A DNA stretch of 64,000 bases from Vibrio owensii CAIM 1854 = LMG 25443 (lineage in GTDB: Bacteria > Pseudomonadota > Gammaproteobacteria > Enterobacterales > Vibrionaceae): positions 85,188-149,187 of the forward strand of contig NZ_JPRD01000048.1 of the NCBI RefSeq assembly GCF_000817815.1, read 5' to 3'. A program made the position numbers and the translations under genes. Of the stretch, positions 45,200-53,644 are shown piece after piece. The notes beneath the pieces are model-generated. The model searched no databases. It had not been told where the DNA came from and saw only the letters and a program-made list of their open reading frames with translations. Within the stretch, counting starts at the first letter, position 1. Each line of letters begins with the position of its first letter.

Positions 45200-47062
45200 A
45201 TGGATCAAAATCCGCAGTCACAGCTAAAGTTACTTGTTATTAAAGGCAAGGAACAAGGCTATCTGACCTACGCCGAAGTAAATGACCACCTGCCTGCTGA
45301 AATCGTAGATTCAGAACAGGTAGAAGACATCATTCAGATGATCAACGATATGGGTATCAAGGTAGTAGAAACTGCCCCTGATGCCGATGATCTAGCACTG
45401 AACGATGACACAAACATTACCGATGAAGATGCAGCAGAAGCTGCAGCAGCAGCACTTTCTAGCGTAGAAAGTGAAATTGGTCGTACAACAGACCCAGTAC
45501 GTATGTACATGCGTGAAATGGGTACTGTAGAGCTGCTGACTCGCGAAGGCGAAATCGACATCGCAAAACGTATTGAAGAAGGTATTAACCAAGTTCAATC
45601 GTCTGTTGCTGAATACCCTGGCACTATCCCATACATTCTTGAGCAATTTGACAAAGTTCAAGCAGAAGAACTTCGTCTAACAGACCTAATCTCTGGATTT
45701 GTTGACCCTGATGCAGACGACACAGCTGCACCAACAGCAACGCACATCGGTTCTGAACTGACTGAATCTCAGCTAGAAGAAGAAGATGAGGAAGACGTTG
45801 ATGAAGACGAAGAAAGCGATGACGATTCAGATGATTCTGAAGAAGATGTTGGTATCGACCCAGAACTAGCGCTTGAGAAATTCAACCAGCTACGCAGCAC
45901 GTACCAAAATCTTCAGCTTGCAATCAACGAGCACGGTTACGAGAGCCCGAAAGCAACAGTAGCTAACGAGTTGATGCTAGACGTATTCAAAGAATTCCGT
46001 CTAACGCCAAAACAGTTTGACCACCTAGTGAATGAACTGCGCACGGCGATGGATCGCGTTCGTACTCAAGAACGTTTGATCATGAAGGCTGCTGTTGAAT
46101 ACGGCAAAATGCCGAAGAAATCATTCATTGCACTGTTCACAGGCAACGAATCAAGCGAAGCATGGTTGGATGAAATCCTATCATCTGACAAGCCATACGC
46201 TGAAAAAATCAAACGTAGCGAAGAAGAAATCCGTCGTTCAATCACTAAACTAAAAATGATTGAAGAAGAGACTTCTCTAAACGTTCAAAACATTAAAGAC
46301 ATCAGCCGTCGCATGTCTATCGGTGAAGCAAAAGCTCGCCGTGCGAAGAAAGAGATGGTTGAAGCGAACTTACGTCTAGTAATTTCTATCGCGAAGAAAT
46401 ACACCAACCGTGGTCTACAGTTCTTGGATCTAATCCAAGAAGGTAACATCGGTCTGATGAAAGCGGTAGATAAGTTCGAATACCGTCGTGGTTACAAGTT
46501 CTCGACTTACGCAACGTGGTGGATCCGTCAGGCAATCACTCGTTCAATCGCGGACCAAGCACGTACGATTCGTATTCCGGTACACATGATCGAAACGATC
46601 AACAAGCTAAACCGTATCTCTCGCCAAATGCTGCAAGAGATGGGTCGTGAGCCGCTACCGGAAGAACTGGCAGAGCGCATGCAGATGCCAGAAGACAAGA
46701 TTCGTAAAGTACTGAAAATCGCTAAAGAGCCAATCTCTATGGAGACACCAATCGGTGACGACGAAGATTCGCATCTAGGTGATTTCATCGAAGATACTAC
46801 GCTAGAACTACCGCTAGACTCTGCAACTGCGACAAGCCTGAAAATGGCAACAAAAGACGTACTTGCAGGCCTAACGCCACGTGAAGCAAAAGTTCTTCGT
46901 ATGCGCTTTGGTATCGACATGAACACTGACCACACTCTAGAAGAAGTTGGTAAGCAGTTCGACGTTACTCGTGAACGTATCCGTCAGATCGAAGCGAAAG
47001 CACTGCGTAAACTACGTCACCCAAGCCGCTCAGAAACACTGCGCAGCTTCCTAGACGAGTAA
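45200..47062 (+). CDS. rpoD: RNA polymerase primary sigma factor sigma-70
   Basis: A 620-residue housekeeping sigma factor. Region 1.1 covers the first 80 residues, and a strongly acidic stretch (about residues 190-216) lies in the non-conserved region. Region 2 contains the YKFSTYATWWIRQAITR -10-recognition helix. Region 4 contains VGKQFDVTRERIRQIEAKAL, the -35-binding helix-turn-helix. I use the ATG at 45200 (MDQNPQSQLKLL), since the longer frame adds an unconserved 19 residues. It ends the operon with a strong terminator. Confidence 0.98.
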   Translation: MDQNPQSQLKLLVIKGKEQGYLTYAEVNDHLPAEIVDSEQVEDIIQMINDMGIKVVETAPDADDLALNDDTNITDEDAAEAAAAALSSVESEIGRTTDPVRMYMREMGTVELLTREGEIDIAKRIEEGINQVQSSVAEYPGTIPYILEQFDKVQAEELRLTDLISGFVDPDADDTAAPTATHIGSELTESQLEEEDEEDVDEDEESDDDSDDSEEDVGIDPELALEKFNQLRSTYQNLQLAINEHGYESPKATVANELMLDVFKEFRLTPKQFDHLVNELRTAMDRVRTQERLIMKAAVEYGKMPKKSFIALFTGNESSEAWLDEILSSDKPYAEKIKRSEEEIRRSITKLKMIEEETSLNVQNIKDISRRMSIGEAKARRAKKEMVEANLRLVISIAKKYTNRGLQFLDLIQEGNIGLMKAVDKFEYRRGYKFSTYATWWIRQAITRSIADQARTIRIPVHMIETINKLNRISRQMLQEMGREPLPEELAERMQMPEDKIRKVLKIAKEPISMETPIGDDEDSHLGDFIEDTTLELPLDSATATSLKMATKDVLAGLTPREAKVLRMRFGIDMNTDHTLEEVGKQFDVTRERIRQIEAKALRKLRHPSRSETLRSFLDE

Positions 47063-47079
47063 TCGAAGCGATTAAAATC

Positions 47080-47110
47080 AAAAAAGGTGACCGTTGGTCA
47101 CCTTTTTTAT
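47080..47110 (+). terminator. Terminator of rpoD
   Basis: A perfect 12-bp stem (AAAAAGGTGACC, loop GTT) with a T-run. Confidence 0.9.
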
Positions 47111-47163
47111 TATCCGTGAAGCTAAGTGAATAAAAACTAAGCGCAATTGCCCTACCTAGTGGC

Positions 47164-47192
47164 TAGACACCTTGCAACGCTTCCCCTATAAT
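47164..47192 (+). promoter_or_regulatory. Promoter of the tRNA-Ile2 gene
   Basis: TAGACA and a perfect TATAAT are separated by exactly 17 bases; the start of transcription would fall about 8 bases before the mature tRNA. Confidence 0.75.
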
Positions 47193-47206
47193 CGTTGACC
47201 TATTAA

Positions 47207-47282
47207 GGCCCCTTAGCTCAGTGGTTAGAGCAGTCGACTCATAATCGATTGGTCCCCAGTTCAAGTCTGGGAGGGGCCACCA
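47207..47282 (+). tRNA. ileX: tRNA-Ile2 (anticodon CAT, lysidine type)
   Basis: A 76-base tRNA with an encoded CCA end. The acceptor arms GGCCCCT and AGGGGCC pair fully, and the anticodon loop reads CTCATAA. The CAT anticodon would normally suggest methionine. The body, however, closely resembles the E. coli minor isoleucine tRNA (ileX/ileY), in which TilS converts the C to lysidine so that it reads AUA. Its place right after rpoD matches ileX in E. coli. Confidence 0.9.
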
Positions 47283-47289
47283 AATTCAG

Positions 47290-47324
47290 AAGGCTCGTAG
47301 AGAAATCTACGGGCCTTTGTTGTA
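47290..47324 (+). terminator. Terminator of the tRNA gene
   Basis: A 12-bp stem (AAGGCTCGTAGA with TCTACGGGCCTT, one wobble pair) closed by a GAAA tetraloop, followed by TTGTTGT. Confidence 0.8.
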
Positions 47325-47405
47325 TCTGGAAGACAGAGATTCCACCCAATACCAACGACTCAACATTAACTTTAGAGCTAGTTTAGAACTGAGGTTTGTT
47401 TAGAG

Positions 47406-47678
47406 CTAAGGGCGCTCTAACCCAAGTTTGCTGACTTGGTAATCCTCTGTCGCTGCAACTAAGTCCGGACGGTTAATAACTTTCCACAAGAAATAAGGCG
47501 GGATCAGAAACGCGACGAAGTAAAACGATTCGTGGAAGAAGATATGCGCGATATTTTCTTGATGCTCGCACAGTGCCGCAAGGGCACAGAAATCCAATAA
47601 GATACTCAAAACCCCGAACACCACAGAGACCACGATGGTCAAACCCAGTAACTCTCTGAGGTAATGTTTAAATGCCAT
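47406..47678 (-). CDS. Small two-helix membrane protein, unknown function
   Basis: A 90-residue protein with two hydrophobic segments (about residues 11-36 and 50-66) joined by a short loop containing Cys and His (CEHQENIAHIF). A cytoplasm-like polar tail follows. I do not recognise the family. A good AAGGA ribosome binding site lies 9 bases before the ATG, and codon use looks like that of its neighbours, so it is probably a real gene. No partner is obvious; the tRNA lies downstream. Confidence 0.65.
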   Translation of the reverse strand: MAFKHYLRELLGLTIVVSVVFGVLSILLDFCALAALCEHQENIAHIFFHESFYFVAFLIPPYFLWKVINRPDLVAATEDYQVSKLGLERP

Positions 47679-47847
47679 TCTAGTAATTCCTTCTAGCTAA
47701 TCAGTGCGGTCAAAATTACGCCTCTAACTCCTTCTCTGAATTGACTTTTATCAACTTCATCGCCAAACAAATAAGAACTTAGTTTTATAAAAGATCACTT
47801 GCACAAATCAGAGAAAGAGCGGCAATTAAAATGCAATTAATTGAACA

Positions 47848-47875
47848 TTAAAAAAGCCAGTCAAATGACTGGCTT
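47848..47875 (-). terminator. Terminator of the SIMPL-domain gene
   Basis: Stem AAGCCAGT with a 6-base loop and a U-run on the minus strand, 33 bases after the stop. Confidence 0.8.
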
Positions 47876-47907
47876 CTACTGTTATTCAGGATTAGCAAGA
47901 AATAGAG

Positions 47908-48627
47908 TTAATCCGACAAGTAATATTGAACGGTTGAAACAACGCGTACTTTCTTAATATACGGCGTGTTGCTATCACGATCATAAATAGAGAACTGGCC
48001 TTGCGTCGCACGCTTGATTTTACCAAGCGAGCTTTGCGAATCTTTGGCGAACTTCTCTGCCACTTCACGAGCGTTCTTGGTCGCTTCCTCAATCATATCT
48101 GGCTTGATGTCATTGAGCTTAGTAAAGCTGTACTCAACACGATTAGCATAAGGGTCTTGGTTAAGCAAAACGCCCTGTTTACCTAGCTCACCAATTTCAT
48201 TGATCGCCGCTCTGACGACATCAATATTCTGGCTATAAACCGTCACCGTTCGATTGGCTAAGTAACGATACTCAATGTCCTGTTCATTGCCGTATTGCTG
48301 CGCTTTGCGGTCTGTTACAGCAGGAGAGGAAAGAGAAAAGTTTGATTCATCCAACCCTTTAGCAGCCAGAAAGTCGAGCACCAATTTGGTTTGCTGATCA
48401 ATCTCATCAAACATCGTCGGCATATCATTACTCGCAACAGTAAACTGAATTGGCCAAATCACCGTATCCGCTGGGTACTCACGCTCAGATAAGCCTTTTA
48501 CCGTCACGACGCGTTCATAGGCTTTGTATTTTACCGCGGTCTGTTGAATGAAAAAGCCCAACACACCTAACCCAATGATTAAGCACAGCCCTAGCCACAG
48601 TGATGACTTATTGGAAATCCGCTCCAT
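47908..48627 (-). CDS. SIMPL domain protein (DUF541, YggE-like)
   Basis: A 239-residue protein with an N-terminal membrane anchor (about residues 9-29) and a large extracytoplasmic SIMPL domain (from VVTVKGLSEREYPADTVIWP to near the end). Relatives include E. coli YggE, linked to oxidative stress, and the mammalian SIMPL protein. The segment KNAREVAEKFAKDSQSSLGK is typical of the family. The biochemical role is not known. It is a single gene with its own terminator. Confidence 0.85.
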   Translation of the reverse strand: MERISNKSSLWLGLCLIIGLGVLGFFIQQTAVKYKAYERVVTVKGLSEREYPADTVIWPIQFTVASNDMPTMFDEIDQQTKLVLDFLAAKGLDESNFSLSSPAVTDRKAQQYGNEQDIEYRYLANRTVTVYSQNIDVVRAAINEIGELGKQGVLLNQDPYANRVEYSFTKLNDIKPDMIEEATKNAREVAEKFAKDSQSSLGKIKRATQGQFSIYDRDSNTPYIKKVRVVSTVQYYLSD

Positions 48628-48791
48628 TCATGCTCCTAATTTCGTTAAACCAATCAATTTGTTATCTAGATAACATAGCCCAGATACCGCAGGAAAATAG
48701 CGACTGAAAGCTAAGTTTTTGTCATATCGCTCGAAATGATAAGCGCAATAGCATAAAATCGAACAGTGTTTTATTTTCGAGTTTCATTACC

Positions 48792-49082
48792 ATGTTAAAA
48801 ACAAAGTTGATGGTGTTGCTCAGGGGCCTACTCGTCTCCGCGTCTTGTTTGAGTGCTGACGAGATTGCCTCTGAAGAGATGAGTGAAGAACAAGTTGTCG
48901 AAAACGCAGCTCTAGACGAGTCAGCGATTGCTTGTACTGAGGAACATTGCGAAGGCAAGGGCTTTGATGGGCGTATTCTGTTAGACAACGAGCCAACCAA
49001 GCAAGTATTGAGCTCTCTCGAAAGCCTGGGGGAAACACTGAACTCGTTGAGTTTCTTAATGTTCGCTGGGGATAAAACCTAA
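48792..49082 (+). CDS. Small exported protein, unknown function
   Basis: A 96-residue protein with a short basic, hydrophobic N-terminus (MLKTKLMVLLRGLLVSASC) that could be a signal peptide. Cys19 might be lipidated, although the lipobox SASC is not ideal. The mature part is acidic and has two more cysteines in ACTEEHCEGKG. I do not recognise a family. The ribosome binding site is weak. It lies just upstream of the OlsF-like gene on the same strand, but about 140 bases apart. Confidence 0.45.
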   Translation: MLKTKLMVLLRGLLVSASCLSADEIASEEMSEEQVVENAALDESAIACTEEHCEGKGFDGRILLDNEPTKQVLSSLESLGETLNSLSFLMFAGDKT

Positions 49083-49223
49083 CGCAACCATTAGGAACTC
49101 TCGCCTCAATGCCTTTGGTCAATAAAGCTTCATTGGTTTGTCACCAAAGGCTCATGCTTTTGCCTCTTAACTGTAATCTGTAATTTCTACTATCCAATCA
49201 GCAACTTGTACGCTGAGGTAAAT

Positions 49224-50987
49224 ATGGATAGTTCGACCCCTTTTCGTCTCCCACGTAAAACGCCGTTTGGCATTGGTGAAAACGTTGCTGAATGGGCAAC
49301 TGGTTTAAACCAACTTGATAAGTTCTACGCCCAACGCCCCGTTAATGCCGATACCAAGACTTTTCTCCGCTTCACGCTGGATATCTTAGGTATCGATTAT
49401 CGCATTGCTCATGGTTCACTCGACTCAGTTCCTAAACAAGGTGCTACCGTCATTGTGGCGAACCACTCGCTTGGTTGTGTGGAAGGCGTGATCTTGGCTG
49501 AACTGCTCTTGATGGTCAGAGACGATATCCAAATCCTAGCCAATCAATACCTCAAAACCGTGCCGGAGTTAGATCAGCTCTTTATTGGTGTTGATGTATT
49601 TGAAGGCAAAGACGCCGTCAAATCGAATATGAAAGCCCTCAGAGCGGCCAATAGACACCTCGCAAATGGCGGCTTATTGCTTGTCTTTCCTGCCGGTGAA
49701 GTGTCCCAGTTAGTCGATGCCAAACAGCAACGCTTGGAAGACAAAGCGTGGACTCGAAGCGTAAGCAACCTAATCCGCAAAAACAAAGCAACGACAGTTC
49801 CAGTATTCATCAGTGGTCAGAACTCGAAACGCTTCTATATGGCAGGGAAAATCCATCCACTTTTGCGTACCCTAATGCTCGGGCGGGAGCTACTGAACAA
49901 ACATGCACAGACCATCAAGCTTTCGTTTGGGCAAGCCATAAAGTTTAAAGAGCTCAACACACTTAACAATGATCAGGTCGTTAACTATTTGCGCCTCAAT
50001 ACTTATTTACTTAATCGTGACACCCAACCAATCAAGCCCTCGTCCTCTTCGAAAATGCTCTCTCCAATTGCGGCAGGGTTACCCATAGGCGAATTGCTTG
50101 AAGAACTGAACAACCTACCAGAAGAAGCAAAGCTACTCGAAAGTGGAGAGTTCGATGTCTATTGTGCTGAGGCGAAGAGCATTCCTTCTCTACTGCATGA
50201 AATTGGTCGTCTACGTGAATTCAATTTTCGTCAAGTTGGTGAAGGCACTGGATTAGCGATAGATATTGATCACTTCGATCATGACTATCTGCACCTATTT
50301 GTGTGGGACAGAGAAAACCAATGCTTGGTCGGCGCTTATCGCTTAGGTCTGGTTGATCAACTGATTGAGAAGCGTGGTGTAGAAGGTCTGTATTCACGTA
50401 CGCTGTTTAACTATGACCAATGCTTTTTAGATCAGATGGGAAAATCGATCGAGATGGGGCGTTCGGTGATCGCTCAGCAATATCAAAAGAGCATGAGTGC
50501 ATTATTGCTACTGTGGAAAGGCATTGCGACCTTCGTACATCAAAACCCAGATTACACACACCTATTTGGTCCAGTCAGTATCAGCAATGACTACAGCGAC
50601 ACAGCACGCCAGTTGTTGGCTCAATCAATGACACTGCACCACTATGACAAAGACTGTGCTGAATACGTCACGCCTTCTAACCCACTTCCCGAGCACCACC
50701 GTGACTGGAACACCAGCATGCTTACTGCTCTGGGAGATTTACAGTTACTATCACGCGTAATTGCCAGAATCGATGAAGGAAAAGGTGTCCCCGTTTTACT
50801 GCGTCAGTACTTAAGCCTCAATGGCAAACTGGTGTGCTTCAATGTCGACCCTGCATTCAATAACGCTCTAGATGGGTTAATTACGGTGGACTTGCGCGAT
50901 GTTCAAGAAAAGACGTTGGCAAGGTATATGGGACGCGAACAAACTCATGAGTACCTCACCCACCATGCAATTAGCAGCCATAAGTAA
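49224..50987 (+). CDS. olsF: Bifunctional acyltransferase, OlsF-like (ornithine-lipid synthase family)
   Basis: A 587-residue two-domain protein. The N-terminal half resembles PlsC-type acyltransferases: VANHSLGCVEG (His81, Glu87) stands in for the NHxxxxD motif, and FPAGEVS (155-161) for FPEGTRS. The C-terminal half (about 280-580) resembles OlsB-type GNAT N-acyltransferases (DYLHLFVWDRENQCLVGAYRLG). This order is that of OlsF, which makes ornithine lipids from ornithine in one polypeptide in Serratia, and a Vibrio cholerae homolog is known. The ATG at 49224 has GAGGTAA before it. Product identity is inference. Confidence 0.75.
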   Translation: MDSSTPFRLPRKTPFGIGENVAEWATGLNQLDKFYAQRPVNADTKTFLRFTLDILGIDYRIAHGSLDSVPKQGATVIVANHSLGCVEGVILAELLLMVRDDIQILANQYLKTVPELDQLFIGVDVFEGKDAVKSNMKALRAANRHLANGGLLLVFPAGEVSQLVDAKQQRLEDKAWTRSVSNLIRKNKATTVPVFISGQNSKRFYMAGKIHPLLRTLMLGRELLNKHAQTIKLSFGQAIKFKELNTLNNDQVVNYLRLNTYLLNRDTQPIKPSSSSKMLSPIAAGLPIGELLEELNNLPEEAKLLESGEFDVYCAEAKSIPSLLHEIGRLREFNFRQVGEGTGLAIDIDHFDHDYLHLFVWDRENQCLVGAYRLGLVDQLIEKRGVEGLYSRTLFNYDQCFLDQMGKSIEMGRSVIAQQYQKSMSALLLLWKGIATFVHQNPDYTHLFGPVSISNDYSDTARQLLAQSMTLHHYDKDCAEYVTPSNPLPEHHRDWNTSMLTALGDLQLLSRVIARIDEGKGVPVLLRQYLSLNGKLVCFNVDPAFNNALDGLITVDLRDVQEKTLARYMGREQTHEYLTHHAISSHK

Positions 50988-51126
50988 GAGCAGTGAGTAA
51001 GAAGGGAGTTGTGAGTCAATAAAAAGCAGTGTAGCGACTCTCTTTTACTTTTCTATCAATTAGATAAGAGCACTTCGTGAAGTACGCCTAAAAGACTCTT
51101 ATAAATACATCCTATCGAAGAGTCGC

Positions 51127-51142
51127 AATGACATTGATCACA
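51127..51142 (+). promoter_or_regulatory. Possible CRP site, distal, mtlA region
   Basis: AATGA and TCACA are separated by 6 bases; the right half is perfect, the left matches at three of five. About 440 bases from mtlA, so its role is unclear. Confidence 0.3.
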
Positions 51143-51269
51143 CCAATCCCGTCGCAAACTTTCACAAAACACTAAAGTCAACTCAGATCACATTTTATAT
51201 CCAGACCAAATCAACACAAAATGTGACATCGATCGTTACTGGTATTTAATTTGAATTTCAAAAGAAATC

Positions 51270-51291
51270 AAAAGTGATCAAGATCACAAAG
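51270..51291 (+). promoter_or_regulatory. CRP binding site upstream of mtlA
   Basis: AGTGA-6-TCACA with the fully symmetrical core GTGATCAAGATCAC. Only the first base of the left half departs from TGTGA. It fits cAMP-CRP activation of a PTS sugar operon. A weaker half-site (TGTGACATCGA, 51222) lies upstream. Confidence 0.7.
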
Positions 51292-51342
51292 TATTTTGAT
51301 TTTAAATTTGTCAGAAGATCGAATTGATCACTAAGATTTTTA

Positions 51343-51372
51343 TTGACAGATTTGAAAGTGGCTTTTTGTTAT
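51343..51372 (+). promoter_or_regulatory. Candidate promoter of mtlA
   Basis: A perfect TTGACA is followed after 18 bases by TGTTAT (four of six). Transcription from near 51379 would give a 200-base leader. Another start closer to the gene is possible. Confidence 0.4.
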
Positions 51373-51407
51373 TAAGTTACAAGTTAATAAGTTGAACTTG
51401 GTCACTT

Positions 51408-51437
51408 AAAAACCGTTTCTCAGCCTAAGAAATGCGG
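51408..51437 (-). terminator. Minus-strand terminator in the mtlA leader
   Basis: On the minus strand CCG and TTTCT pair with AGAAA and CGG (a 2-base bulge on one side, 7-base loop), followed by five U residues. It has no protein gene to terminate. Confidence 0.65.
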
Positions 51438-51525
51438 GCGTAGATCACGAAAAACCCGTTGTCAGTTCCAATTGGAAAATGTGTGGTAAATTGATTGGGT
51501 ACTAAGCAATCAAACAAACGGTTTT
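51408..51525 (-). ncRNA. mtlS: Candidate antisense small RNA MtlS
   Basis: In Vibrio cholerae, MtlS is a small RNA of about 120 bases transcribed antisense to the mtlA leader that lowers MtlA synthesis. Here a minus-strand intrinsic terminator sits at 51408-51437, inside the long mtlA leader. No minus-strand protein gene ends there: the nearest upstream sequence is mtlA itself. An RNA of about 120 bases ending at it would start near 51525. The 3' end is supported by sequence; the 5' end and promoter are inferred and not visible to me. Confidence 0.45.
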
Positions 51526-51539
51526 GGCGAACCGTTTAC
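51518..51539 (+). repeat. Inverted repeat in the mtlA leader
   Basis: AAACGGTT and AACCGTTT, perfect 8-bp arms around TTGGCG, 40 bases before the mtlA start. It could form a leader hairpin. Confidence 0.55.
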
Positions 51540-51578
51540 TACAACAAGATTCATCAGAACATCGAACGGGGAATTGTT

Positions 51579-53531
51579 ATGATATCACCAGATGCCAAGA
51601 TCAAGATACAAAATTTTGGTCGTTTTCTGTCAAACATGGTAATGCCAAACATCGGCGCGTTTATCGCGTGGGGCTTTATCACTGCTCTATTTATCCCAAC
51701 TGGATGGCTACCAAACGAAACGTTAGCCTCTATGGTTGGCCCAATGATTACCTACTTGCTGCCACTACTTATCGGTTACACCGGTGGTAAATTAATTGGT
51801 GGTGATCGTGGTGCGGTAGTCGGTGCAATCACAACAATGGGTGTGATTGTCGGCACAGACATCCCAATGTTTATGGGTGCAATGATGGTCGGCCCAATGG
51901 GCGGCTGGGCTATCAAGAAATTCGATAACTACATCGATGGTAAAGTAAAAAGTGGCTTCGAGATGTTGGTTAACAACTTCTCTGCGGGCATCATCGGCAT
52001 GCTATGTGCGATCCTTGCTTTCATCTTTATCGGTCCATTCGTAAAAATTCTTTCTGGTGGCTTGGCGGCAGGCGTTAACTTCCTAGTTTCTGCTCACCTA
52101 CTACCACTAACTTCAATCTTCGTTGAACCTGCGAAGATCCTGTTCCTAAACAACGCGATCAACCACGGTATCTTCTCTCCGCTAGGTATCCAACAAGCGT
52201 CTGAAACAGGTCAATCGTTCTTCTTCCTAATCGAAGCAAACCCAGGCCCTGGCCTAGGTATCCTGCTAGCTTACATGGTGTTTGGTAAAGGTACGGCTCG
52301 TCAAACTGCAGGTGGTGCGTCAATCATCCACTTCTTCGGCGGTATCCACGAGATTTACTTCCCATACATCCTAATGAACCCTCGCCTAATCCTTGCGGCT
52401 ATCGCAGGCGGTATGACTGGCGTATTCGTTCTAACTATCTTTAACGCAGGTATCGTTTCTCCAGCATCGCCAGGTTCAATCTTTGCAATCTTGTTGATGA
52501 CTCAGAAAGGCTCAATCGTTGGTGTTCTAGCGTCTATCGCAGCAGCAACAGGCGTGTCATTCGCCGTAGCAGCACTGCTAATGAAGACACAAACGTCAAC
52601 AGAAGAAGACGGTGATGAAGCAGCACTAGAAAAAGCAACATCACAAATGAAAGACATGAAATCTGCATCTAAAAACGATGCGGTGGTAAACAGCCAAAGC
52701 AAAGGTGACGTAGACCTAGCGACAGTACAAAGCATCATTGTCGCTTGTGATGCGGGCATGGGCTCGAGTGCAATGGGCGCGAGCATGCTACGCAAAAAGG
52801 TTCAAGACGCAGGTCTGAACATCCACGTAACCAACCTTGCCATTAACAGCTTACCAGAGAGTGCAGATATCGTGATTACTCATAAAGACTTAACGGATCG
52901 TGCACGTAAGCATGCTCCAAACGCGCACCACATTTCATTGACTAACTTCTTAGACAGCGAAATGTACAACCAGCTAGTCACCAAACTACTAGCCGCACAA
53001 AACCAATCCGCAGCCAATGACGACCAAATGGTAAAAGTCTCCGTCATGGCGGCGAACGACGACAGCTTTGAGCCACAACAACCATCGGTATTCCAAATCC
53101 AGCGTGAGAACATTCACCTAGGTTTGAAAGCAGCCAACAAAGAAGAAGCAATTCGCTTTGCAGGCAACAAATTGGTTGAACTTGGCTACGCAGAACCAGA
53201 ATACGTAGACGCGATGTTTGAGCGTGAAGCGTTGGTTTCAACTTACCTAGGCGAATCTATCGCTGTACCTCACGGTACGGTAGAAGCGAAAGACCGCGTG
53301 AAGAAAACCGGCATTGTAATCTGCCAATACCCATCGGGTATCCAATTTACTGAAGACGACGATGATGTAGCGAAACTGGTTATCGGTATTGCCGCTAAGA
53401 ACGATGAGCACATCCAGGTGATTACCACCATTACAAACGCGCTCGATGAGCCGGAGGCAATTGAGAAGCTAACTAGCACCAACGATGTGGAAGAGATTCT
53501 GAACATCCTTGGCGGCCAGCAAGCGGCTTAA
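51579..53531 (+). CDS. mtlA: Mannitol-specific PTS enzyme IICBA
   Basis: A 650-residue single-chain mannitol importer and phosphorylator. The membrane IIC domain (about residues 1-340) has the sugar-site motif GGIHEIYFPY. The IIB domain has the phosphorylated Cys390 in IVACDAGMGSS, and the IIA domain has the phosphorylated His565 in VPHGTVEA. It delivers mannitol-1-phosphate to MtlD. I use the ATG at 51579 (MISPDAKIKIQNFGRF), preceded by GGGGAATTGTT. The long leader carries CRP sites and an antisense-RNA candidate. All three domains are intact. Confidence 0.97.
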   Translation: MISPDAKIKIQNFGRFLSNMVMPNIGAFIAWGFITALFIPTGWLPNETLASMVGPMITYLLPLLIGYTGGKLIGGDRGAVVGAITTMGVIVGTDIPMFMGAMMVGPMGGWAIKKFDNYIDGKVKSGFEMLVNNFSAGIIGMLCAILAFIFIGPFVKILSGGLAAGVNFLVSAHLLPLTSIFVEPAKILFLNNAINHGIFSPLGIQQASETGQSFFFLIEANPGPGLGILLAYMVFGKGTARQTAGGASIIHFFGGIHEIYFPYILMNPRLILAAIAGGMTGVFVLTIFNAGIVSPASPGSIFAILLMTQKGSIVGVLASIAAATGVSFAVAALLMKTQTSTEEDGDEAALEKATSQMKDMKSASKNDAVVNSQSKGDVDLATVQSIIVACDAGMGSSAMGASMLRKKVQDAGLNIHVTNLAINSLPESADIVITHKDLTDRARKHAPNAHHISLTNFLDSEMYNQLVTKLLAAQNQSAANDDQMVKVSVMAANDDSFEPQQPSVFQIQRENIHLGLKAANKEEAIRFAGNKLVELGYAEPEYVDAMFEREALVSTYLGESIAVPHGTVEAKDRVKKTGIVICQYPSGIQFTEDDDDVAKLVIGIAAKNDEHIQVITTITNALDEPEAIEKLTSTNDVEEILNILGGQQAA

Positions 53532-53644
53532 ACACTCCCTTTTATTTGCTCCTGAGCAAACCGAGGTCAGCTGTCACCCCCTATGCGGTTGGCCTCACCC
53601 TAAATTCGTTTAGTCAACATTTCAGACATTGGTAGGTAAGAATT

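Noticed and set aside
45770..45850. Acid-rich stretch in rpoD as a possible insertion or repeat expansion
   Set aside because: Primary sigma factors of gammaproteobacteria normally carry an acidic non-conserved region here; the reading frame and flanks are ordinary.
49165..49190. Possible Pho box (tandem CTGTAAT) before the OlsF-like gene
   Set aside because: The two copies are adjacent with a 7-base period, whereas PhoB half-sites are spaced 11 bases apart. The match to CTGTCAT is also imperfect.
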